Assembly: GCA_019188255.1 (NCBI GenBank)
Contig: JAETXT010000002.1
Coordinates: 3,658,001 to 3,722,000, forward strand
Direction: 5' to 3'
Source: Verticillium longisporum
Taxonomy: Eukaryota > Ascomycota > Sordariomycetes > Glomerellales > Plectosphaerellaceae
Length of the DNA: 64,000 bases
Part shown: positions 21,402 to 30,133 of the stretch, piece after piece
Layout: every line of letters begins with the position of its first letter
Position numbering within the stretch: position 1 is the first letter of the stretch
Notes under the pieces: model-generated
What the model was told of the DNA's origin: nothing
Seen by the model: only the letters and a program-made list of their open reading frames with translations
The model's database searches: none
Translations under genes and position numbers: made by a program

Positions 21402-23593
21402 ATGGCCGTCGCACCAGATGACGACTGGGACCTCGACACGGACGAGATCCGGTCCACCGCCTCTGACGAACTCTACGAGACGCGCCCCAACCGCTGGCGC
21501 GGCCCCCTCTCGACATGGCGGCACATGACCGAGGAAGAGCGCCTGCTGCACCAGAACATGGAGCAGGTGCGCGACCAGGACCTCGCCATCCACCTCTTCA
21601 ACGCCGCCATGCTGCGGAATCCGCCCCAAGTAGGCAACGCGCCCTCTCCTCGCACTCGTCTCGTTCGGAGAAGGGCTGCATGCCAGAGGAAGAAAGTGCC
21701 CGCTGACATACATAGGGCTCCCAGGACGCGCTGCCTGAGGGCATGGGTCTCGGCGACTGGCGTCCGCCGCAGGCTTGGACGGCGTGGCCGTTGCCTGTCG
21801 AGGCTCTGCCGAGGGAGAAGCTGCTGCGGGAGACGCGTGACGCGCACGATGCGTTCACGCTGAGGCGCAAGGATGAGTGGAGGCCGGGGAAGGACTTGGA
21901 GGAGGAGGTGTCTGCGTCGATGCTGCGGATTGCCAAGGAGAGGTTCCGCGAGCGGAAGTTGGGGCAAGGCGACGAGCCGTCGGAGGCTGGGCGGGACTCT
22001 GACGAGGACTCTGCTGACGAGTCTGAGGATGCGCATTCTGATGACGCGGACGGCGAGCCTCTGACGAAGGGCACATCCGAAGGGGGAGAGGCCGAGAGCG
22101 AGGACAGCGACGAGTCGCAGGACGGAGACGAGCACGGCGTGCAAGACGAGGCGGAGCAGCAGCAGCAACCGCCAGAGGATGAAGTCCCGGCGCGGACCAC
22201 CAAGGCCAAAAAGCAGTACGCGCCCGTCATGTCGGCAGATGACGACCTCTCCTACGAACTCCTCCGTCCCTCTGCAAGACATATCCTCACACAGCTCGAC
22301 GCGACCCTGACGACCCTGCACAATGCGCGCATGGCCGGCGTCGTGGCCCGAGACCAGACGGACGATTCTGCTAGCGACAGGTCCTCGGTCATCTCGGACG
22401 CCGAAACAGAAGTCGCGGCACCTCCCAAGCGAGCAGCCAATGCCAGATACACCAATAAACGCCCGGCACCAGCCTCATTGACGTCCTCTTCATCCGAGGA
22501 AGATGATGCAGATGACGAATCAGCCTCGGAGAAGACGCCCCGCGGCAGACCCATTGCCCCGCGCAGGAGACGGGCATCGAAGCGCGCCGTCTCGGCGTCG
22601 TCTCGTGATAGCGACTCGGATACGTCTCGTGCGTATCGAATGTGGCGTGACAGTCGACTCAACAGGTGGGGTCTGCGCGACTGGCGGGACGTGCTCGGAG
22701 CTGCCGCACTGGCTGGGTTCGATGCTGATGTCGTGGCACGCGCGGCGCAACGGTGCGCGGATCTCTTTGGGCAGAGCATGGAGCTCCATACGGTTGTTGA
22801 GGGACAGGAGGGATATGTAACGACGACATGTTACCCGGGTAAGCCGGGGCCGGCAGCCAAAGACAGTGGGGAAGAAGACGAGGAGAGACACCTCGAGGAG
22901 ACGAGGCGGAGGCTCAGATACGAGGCTATACAGCTCCGCAGAGCGAGGGAGAGGCGTGCCGGGAGAGCCCCGGCAGGTGCAGACACACAAGACTCTGACG
23001 AGGATGGCGATGGTGATGGGCCGAGGAGCAGATCACGCAACGGCCAGACGGACGAAGACAATGACTCCAGCGGTGTCGAGTTACCAGCGCGACCCAAGCT
23101 CGAGATCGACCTCAACGCTGTGCAGGCATCGCCCGACGGCCTCTTCTACTGCCCCATCACGCACTGCAAACGGCACACGAAGGGGTTCGGTGCGAAGCGC
23201 GGACTGCGAGAGCACTTCAAGCTGATCCACGACCAGCCGACGGCGCAAAAGGGCGCATTTTACTGTCCTATCACGACGTGCAAGTACCATGTACGGAGCT
23301 TCAAGGCGAGAAAGAACCTCACGGCACACATGCGGCATATGCATGGCGCCGAGCTCGCTGCTGGAGACGAACCAGAGGCCGTGACTCCCCAGGGCAAGGG
23401 CAAAGCCAAGGAACTGGCGCCCGCGATGCAAATGCCCTCGGCAGGGAACCCGGGCAGCGACGAGGAGATGGACGGTGCCGTGCATGTCGATGGATTCCTA
23501 AGGCCGATCAAGATTCGACAGGGATGGCTGTCAAAGGGCGGGCGAGAGAAGGGTCAACGGAATAGGGGGACGAAAGACCATGCTGACGGCTAG
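21402..23593 (+). CDS. RRN9: RNA polymerase I initiation factor Rrn9-like, with two C-terminal zinc fingers
   Basis: Probable component of the upstream activation factor that recruits RNA polymerase I to rDNA. Two exons, 21402-21629 and 21716-23593, joined across an 86-nt intron (donor GTAGGC, acceptor CATAG); total 2106 nt, 701 aa. The N-terminal WRHMTEEERLLHQNME, VRDQDLAIHLFNA and the PPQAWTAWPLP segment resemble the Rrn9 domain. A long acidic Ser/Asp/Glu-rich middle follows, then a second conserved block, MWRDSRLNRWGLRDWRDVLG, about residue 410. Near the C-terminus two finger-like units of spacing C-X4-C-X15-H-X4-H occur (FYCPITHCK and FYCPITTCK starts). Rrn9 assignment rests on the N-terminal block; the fingers suggest direct DNA or RNA contact. 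It sits beside NOP7 and is convergent with the dehalogenase gene (87 bp between stops). Confidence 0.7.
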
Positions 23594-23680
23594 TCTCAGC
23601 GAGTTTCACGGTACCATCACGACTATCGACACAGGACATGGTATGAAGTTGCTTTCAGCTAATCGTACGAGCCTGGAAGA

Positions 23681-24463
23681 TCATTCTCCCTTGGCAGCAA
23701 ACTGCCTCTCAACCTCATCCGCGAATTCGCCAATGGTCTGAAACTTCCACTCAAAAGCCACATCATCCTTCAACCCTTCCGGATCCCCTCCGATGCCCTG
23801 CCCTTCCTTCGCATCCCCGCCCCGCGCGATCCAGACGCTGCGCAACCCGAGCGCCTTCGCCGGCACGTGGTCGGCCCTGAGACTCCTCGCAACATGCAGC
23901 AGCTCCCCCCTCGCAAACCCGACGCCGTGCTCCCGCTCCGCCCGCTCAAACAGGTACCGAAAGTTGGCGTGCGCAGGCTTGTAGCTCCCGATCCGCTCGG
24001 CCGTGTACACGCCGTCAAACGCGACCGGCCGCATGGCGCCGACCGACGCGGCAATGTTGCGCTCGTCGACGTTGCTCAGGAGGAAGAGCTTGTACCGGCG
24101 CGCGAGCTTCTGCAGGCCGGCCACCGTGTCGCCGAACGGCACGCTGGCGCTGGCCATGGCGCGCCACGCCGCAAAGTCGGCCTCTGTCAGTTGGTCGGCG
24201 ACGTCGAGGTCGGCGGCGAGCTCGCGGAAGGTGCGGGCCAGGAGCTCGTCGGCGGGCAGCGCGGGCTCGTCGTGCTCGAGGGTGTTGGAGGCGGCCTTGA
24301 AGCGCCGCATCAGGGCGGCCGTGTCTTTGAGGTCGTGGGAGGGGGGCAGAGCAGCGTGGAGGGGCGCCAGGTGGTGACGGAGGCTGGACTCGTAATCCAC
24401 GAGCGTGCCGTAGTTGTCGAAGGACAGGGCTTTGAATGAGGTGAGGTCGGGGTGCGATGGCAT
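23681..24463 (-). CDS. Haloacid dehalogenase, type II-like HAD hydrolase
   Basis: Soluble HAD-superfamily hydrolase resembling L-2-haloacid dehalogenase; the real substrate in fungi is usually unknown. Single exon, 783 nt, 260 aa. Motif I is LSFDNYGTLVD with nucleophile Asp16; the D-x-Y-G-T form, with Tyr instead of a second Asp, is typical of dehalogenases rather than phosphatases. Motif II is FLLSNVDE, motif III contains SYKPAHANF with the conserved Lys, and motif IV falls in HVARSLRADHVPAKALGL, followed by SVWIARGG. The start at 24463 (MPSHPD) is preferred; an in-frame ATG at 24520 would add 19 residues. Convergent with RRN9-like, 87 bp between stops. Confidence 0.88.
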   Translation of the reverse strand: MPSHPDLTSFKALSFDNYGTLVDYESSLRHHLAPLHAALPPSHDLKDTAALMRRFKAASNTLEHDEPALPADELLARTFRELAADLDVADQLTEADFAAWRAMASASVPFGDTVAGLQKLARRYKLFLLSNVDERNIAASVGAMRPVAFDGVYTAERIGSYKPAHANFRYLFERAEREHGVGFARGELLHVARSLRADHVPAKALGLRSVWIARGGDAKEGQGIGGDPEGLKDDVAFEWKFQTIGEFADEVERQFAAKGE

Positions 24464-25113
24464 TTTGGCGGTTGCATGCGAGGGGTGCTGATCTCGAGAT
24501 GTATTTGTAAAGAATGTCATTCAGGTGATCAAGTTCGCGCCATGGGCAGAGAGCTTCTCTTATAAACATTGAAGGCTACCCATGGACGCCGCGCGTGTTG
24601 CTGCGTGTTGCCTGTCGTGTGAGATGACGTCCAAGGGCGCCGTTGACACGCTGCTCACAGAGGGTCATGAGTCTGGGCGTCGATCATCCCTCATCTTCAA
24701 CCCGTTGCTCCCAACATCCTTGATGCGATTCTCCCCAATTTCCGCTTCAGATATCTCCAGAGGCCCAGCCGTCATCACAATGACGTGACCTTCATCTGAT
24801 CATGCATGTGACAATCACCGGCCAAGTAGCAGCACATGGTCAAGGTTCAGCAGAATCGATCAAATAAAAGTGAATTATACCACAAAGCCAACGATTGAAC
24901 AAGAAGGGTATCAAGCGTACAGTAAAAACCTACACCACGACACGACCCAGCGACAGAGTACAGACCCTCACGTCCCATCGTGCCTCGACCGTGAATCAGA
25001 CCGGGACCATATCCAGCACGAAGCGCACCCGGCTATATTTGGTCCGCAGGTGACGCATATCCAGACCCCCAAAACGCCTCGCTGTCTCAACAAAAAAGCA
25101 GGGCGAAAGACGC
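24464..25113. other. Intergenic region HAD hydrolase / kinesin-5 3' end
   Basis: 650 bp holding the dehalogenase promoter and the kinesin-5 3' UTR. No additional gene or repeat was seen. Confidence 0.5.
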
Positions 25114-28100
25114 TCAGTTCAGTCTGGGGCTCTTCCGCCGCGGCCCGAGGCTCTGCGAGAACGCCGCGACGGGCAGCGGCACGTTCTCCCGCCCCTCGAG
25201 CGGCCCCGCGACCGTCTTGCGGCCAATCTTGCTCTGCTGCCGCGACGTGCTGTACTTGAAGGGCAGCAGCCCGGTCGCGGCGTCGCCACCGTCAGCGGCG
25301 GCGGCCTCCTTCATGGCGGCGGCCCCGGCCGCCGGGTCGAACAGCATCGAGCCCGCCGTCGTCAGGTTGGTTTGCGTCAGGTTAGGGTTCACCTCGCGGA
25401 GGCTCATGCTGAAGGGGAAGGTGTGGTTCGTCGGGGCCGTCTCCGCGATGGACGGCATCGTCGAGGCCCGCGTCTGGCGTGGCGACGAAGCCGCGAGGTC
25501 GGGCTCGTCATCGTCGTCGGCGAAGACGGCGGGGATGGTGCTGGACTTGATGGGCGAGGCGGAGACGCCGTGCAGGTCGTTGAGAAGCTTCTCGTGCGCC
25601 TTGGTCTTGGGCAGATCGGTCGGGAATTGGTAGTGCATCTTCATAGGGGTGTCGCCGGTAGGTTGGTACTCCTGGATGACCGTGGTCGATATCTCGTCCC
25701 GCAGCGCAGCCAGGGGCTGGCAGATGTCTTCTCCGATGGGCGCGAGACCTTGTCTAGCCTCCTCGGTCCGCGATTCCAGCTTGCTTCCCAAGTCCTGGAC
25801 ACGGTCAAACGTAGTCGCGCAGTGCGATGCGATCTCTTCGAACGACTGTCCGACAGTCTCGGAAAGCTTCTGCACAGACTCTGCGTGCTTCTCGTGGTGA
25901 GAGGCGTTCTCGTCGCGGGCGTGGGTGACAAAGTCGTCCAAGGCTCTCATCTGCACGTCAAGGTTCTCCAGCTGCTCGTCAACCACGCGCATCGTCTCGG
26001 CGTTGACCGACTCGGTGGTGCCCTGGATGGATGAACTGTGTTCTTCAGCGGCCTAGACACCATGTTAGCGCTGTTTCTGCTCCTGCGAGCTGGGTCTCTG
26101 GTACGCACGTTCCAGTCCTCCTTCAGCTTCGTCTTCATGGCTTCCTTCGAGTTGGTGACTGTCTCCAGGAGCTCGTCCTCCTTGCTGTTCCACGCGTCCA
26201 TACCCTCTCCGTAGGCGGCAACATCCTTCTCGAGCGTAGTGTTGGACGCGAGGATGCTTCTCTGCAGCTCGGCCGTCTTGTCGGCGAGTCGCGACTCTTG
26301 CACCTCGGCTTGCGCGTTGATCAGGGATGTGATCTGCGCGAGCAGGTCCTGTCGGTCCACGGCCGCCTGTCTGCGTTCCCCTTCCATGACCTCCTGCATG
26401 CGGCTGGCGTTGGCGGCGTTTTGCTCGGCGATGGTCCTCGTCGCCTTTTCGAGTTGCCGTCGCAGCCTCAGGGACTCGGCGCGCTGGGCAGAGATGTGCG
26501 TGACAAGGTCGTCGAAGATGGTCTTCAAGTCTTTGCCCAGAGACCTGTACGATGTGTGCAGCTGGGTTCGAACGTTAGCGGCCACCTTGAAGAGATGGAC
26601 TGTCGGATGGAGGGGGGAGAACATGCCTGGTTGTGGAAGGTGCCGAGCTCGCTGAGCACGTCGGCCGCAATCTTGTCGGCCGCCGCGGCGATGGACTGTA
26701 GACTCTCGCCGACTTGGTCCTTGACGGTATCGCGCACCGTCTTGATCTCCTCGAGCACGGTGTCCATCTCTTCCTTGGATCCTTTCTGCTCGCCGAGCAG
26801 CTCCTCCCTCGACTCGGCAAACTCCTGCAGATGGCCCTCGAGGAAGCTCTCGGTCGAGGTCAGCTTGTCCAGCTCCTCGGCCACAAAGGCCTTCATCATG
26901 TCGGCGATGCCCGAGACGCGCGCCTGCTGCTCGTCGCGCAAGAGCGCCACGCGCTGCTCCACGAGCGAGGTGATGTCGACGACGTGGCCCTGCGCCAGGC
27001 CCCAGGCGCCGCGGTTGATCGACTGCAGGTCCGACTTGCGCTTGTTCTTGGCGCGCAGGCGGTCGACGTCGCCGACCGTCTTTTGGAGGGTCGAGATGAG
27101 ACGGCCGCCGACCTCGGCGAGCCTGCCCTCCGTCTCCTGGTGGGCCTTGCGCAGGTGCGTCTCGTCGGCGAGCGACCGGCGCGTGGCGTCGAGGACGAGC
27201 TCCGTCTGGTCGAGCACGTCCCTCGTGTCGTCGAGCTGGGCCTTGGTGCCCTCGTGGTCCTTCTTGAGCCCCATAAAGTTGGAGGTCAGCGACAGCAGTT
27301 CGTGGACCTTGTTCTTGAGGTTCATCTCGAGCGTCTCCATCTTGGCGGCCTGCTCCTCGAGCACGATGCGTCGCGACTCGCTCTGGGCCGTCATCTCCTC
27401 GTACGACTCGTTGGAGAGGTAGACGCCGTTGCGCTGGCGCGTCGTGATGAGCTCGCTCTTGAGCTTCTCAATCTCCGTCTGGAACTCGCGCAGCAGCTTC
27501 TTCTTGTTGAGCAGCGGGTTGACCTGGGGCTTGTTGCGGATGTTCTTGGCGCGGAAGGCGTAGTCGAGGGTGGAGATGGTCTCCTCGAGGTTGCTCTTGG
27601 CGGGCGAGACGGTGGCGATGATGCACGTCTTGGTGCGGCCGCCGAGCGAGTCCTGCAGCAGGCGCGTCAGCTTGGACTCGCGGTAGGGAATGTGCTGGCT
27701 GCGGTCGACGAGGGCGTTGATGACGCGGCCCAGCGTGAGGAGGCTCTTGTTGATGAGGCCGGCCTCGGCGGCGCGCTTGTTCTCGGCGCCGGACCGCTGG
27801 ATGTTCTCGCTGCCGGCGAGGTCGACGAGGTTCAGCTTGCCGGCGCTGACGTAGTCGTCGCCGGCGCCGTCGTCGTTGTTGCGCTTGACGTAGGCCGTGA
27901 CGGTGAAGACGGTATGGCTGCGGCTGCTGAGGTCGTTGCACTTTGTGGCGGCGACCTGGCGCTTCAAGCTCCCGTCCTGGAGGACCTTGATGCCCTCGCC
28001 GGCCGTCTTGATGTGCTTCTCCTCCATGCCCTGGACAATGGTGGTGGCGTGGCCCTTGCGTGACGTGTCGTCAAAGATTTTCAGCTTGGCGCCCTCTTCC

Positions 28101-28917
28101 ACGGCGATGAGATCGCGCAGCTCCTCGTTGTACAGCTCGATGAAGGAGCACTTGACGGCGCTCTCGCAGTCGTCGGCGTCGAGCTTGTTGAAGAGAGCCT
28201 GCAGCGCTCTCGGGATGATACCGGCGGCATCAGAGAGGAGGCCCATGGTTTCGGTCATGTCGCCGGACATGGTGTAGGTCTTGCCGGTGCCGGTCTGGCC
28301 GTAGGCGAAGATTGTGCAGTTGAAGCCGGCGAGCATCTGGGCGTGTCAGGGGGGGGAGCTAGTGTGCAAGAAGAGAAGAGGGGGGTGCGCGTGTCAGGGA
28401 GCTAGTGTGCAAGAAGAGACAAGAGAAAAACAAGACGCACCTCGTCGAGAATGGGCCTGACAACATCGTCAAAGACCATGCTCTGGTCGGCAGCCGGCGA
28501 AAAGGCGCGGTCAAAGTTGTACGTCTTGTTGCTCAGGGCGTTGGGTCCCATGGACAGGTTGACGTCCTTGCCCTTGGCGGCGTCGGCCGACACGACGACG
28601 GTGCTGTTCTCCCTGACCTCGCGCTCGTTGCGGCCGCGACAGCGCACGACGACCTGGATGTTGGTCTCCTCGCCGTGGTCGCCGCCGCCCGTGTCGGTGT
28701 CGTAGTCGCGCTCCTTGCGTTTGGTGGTGGTCGTGGCCACGGAGGCCACGGACTCGGCTGGCGAGACGGCGCCGTCGCGGTTGAAGCGGGAGGACGACAG
28801 CGGGGGTCGCATTGATGTTCGTGCCGGCTGTCGGGTCCTCGTGAGGCTGGTCCCGGTGGCGGAGCGGAGGGACGATGCCGACGCGATGCGCGAGGGCGGC
28901 TCCCGTTTGGAAGCCAT
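25114..28917 (-). CDS. bimC: Kinesin-5 (BimC/Cut7/Eg5) mitotic spindle motor
   Basis: Plus-end-directed homotetrameric kinesin that crosslinks and slides antiparallel spindle microtubules. Four exons on the minus strand: 28917-28441, 28336-26627, 26561-26109 and 26052-25114; total 3579 nt, 1192 aa, normal for the family. After a basic Ser/Thr-rich head of about 85 residues the motor domain shows the P-loop GQTGTGKT (residues 172-179), switch I NDLSSRSH and switch II LVDLAGSEN. Neck linker and stalk heptads follow. In the tail, TGDTPMKMHYQFP about residue 1015 is a BimC box whose Thr-Pro is the known CDK1 site. Intron 1 (28440-28337) contains a duplicated 31-36 nt segment. Intron 2 (26626-26562) appears to use a GC donor (CAG|GCATGT), since no GT donor keeps the frame. 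It is divergent from ROK1. Confidence 0.95.
28341..28419. repeat. Direct duplication inside kinesin-5 intron 1
   Basis: Two copies of a segment beginning GCGTGTCAGG and ending GCAAGAAGAGA lie at 28341-28376 and 28389-28419. They differ mainly in the length of a G run. Both copies are confined to the intron. Confidence 0.85.
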
Positions 28918-29683
28918 GGTGGTGTTCTGGTGTTCTGGTGTTCTGGGTGGACGATAGTGACGATAGTGAATGAAGACGGCTGCAGAGTCTCTGGGACGGG
29001 TACGAGATGCTGCGGCGCGCTCTGTTGGAGTTTGAGGATGGAATGTTTGGTGGCGGCTGGGGGTTGTCAAGAATGCCTGCATCCCACGTCCGTGTTGGAT
29101 ATTGGGTGTGGGGTCGAGCGTGCGGTGCTGTTGCCCTGACAACATCACGTACCTTAATCACGTACCTTAAAAGGCACCCACCTGTTCTCGCAGCACTTGA
29201 TCAAGGTGTCGCTTACAGACGAACGGTCGTCCCGAGAAGCGATGAATTCTTCGAACATGTTTTTTAATAATTCTATTGCTTTCAAGGGCTTTTAGCTGTC
29301 TCGAGTTGCCCTTCTCTGCCGGGGGATCTCCCAAAGGTGCCAAGGAGAAGGAACCGATCACTTGGAGCCACACGAGAAGAATAGTCAACCGGAAGAAGCA
29401 ATGGGCAACATCAAGATGATCAAATTGATTCAATCTGCCTACTGGTCTCCGTAAGCTTAATGCATGTGCAGCGGCTTCGAGGAGCTTTTGAAGCGTATGG
29501 TGAATGGTTTTGGTAACGGCAGAGAGCCTCATCGCGTACATTCAGGCACACTCGTGGTGAGATACGAGGTATCTGGCAAACGGTTGAGGAAAAGAGCGTA
29601 TTACCAGAACTACCACAGCAGGAGGTACCACAGCCTCCTGCTAGAGTAGGTACCTAGGCGGTCATCGTCAGTCTACCTAGGTA
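28918..29683. other. Divergent spacer, kinesin-5 promoter side
   Basis: This is the left part of the 1.2-kb kinesin-5/ROK1 spacer. It contains a perfect 13-bp direct duplication of ATCACGTACCTTA (29144-29169) and GGTACC-type motifs near 29650 and 29680. A 124-codon minus-strand frame (29541-29167) has no recognisable domain. Confidence 0.55.
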
Positions 29684-29933
29684 CAGTGGGGAGACAAAAG
29701 AAACGACGGATTGCCGTTATGAGAAATACTGATTTAACTGTAAAAATACTATTGTAAAGTAAACAAAATAGCTATTAGTAATCTAAGTAGTAGACTCTAT
29801 AGATTCAGTAAAGTTCTACGAGTATTATTGAAATCATTATTTATAGTGATCTATAGAATAAGTAATACAGGTTAGAAACCTATGTATTTTCGTATGGAAA
29901 AGGAAATCCGTCGTTTTTCTTGTCGCGTGACTG
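29684..29933. mobile_element. MITE-like Tc1/mariner-type element, 250 bp
   Basis: A 250-bp non-coding element with 32-bp imperfect terminal inverted repeats at 29684-29715 and 29902-29933 (25 of 32 positions match; shared core AAACGACGGATT). Both ends begin CAGT, and each is flanked by a TA dinucleotide (29682-29683 and 29934-29935), the target-site duplication of Tc1/mariner transposons. The interior (about 29740-29880) is only about 25 percent GC, against a GC-rich background. It has no open frame of note, so it must depend on a transposase elsewhere. Removing it would restore a GGTACC palindrome at the insertion point. It ends 200 bp upstream of the ROK1 ATG. The left end, CAGTGGGG, resembles the termini of Fusarium mimp elements. 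TIRs, TA flanks and composition are seen; class assignment is inference. Confidence 0.75.
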
Positions 29934-29935
29934 TA

Positions 29936-30133
29936 CCTTAGTAGGTACCTTAGCCATGCACAGGTCTAGGGACCTAGATACGTACCGATCTCCCCAGCCA
30001 GCTGTCGCCCCACAGTTCAAGGCCTGCGGTACAGGCGTCTTGGACTGGCTGCCCTTGTCGAAGAAGAAAAAAATCTCCCCGTCTACATCTTGACAAGTTG
30101 AGACCACCTTACTGTCCACCAACTCAATCGACC
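29936..30133 (+). promoter_or_regulatory. Proximal promoter/leader of ROK1
   Basis: 198 bp between the MITE and the ROK1 start. It includes GTAGGTACCTTAG and CTAGATACGTACC motifs and an A-rich run before the ATG. No TATA box is evident. Confidence 0.4.

Noticed and set aside
26714..28063. 449-codon open frame antisense to kinesin-5
   Set aside because: Leu/Val/Asp-rich mirror of the motor-domain coding strand.
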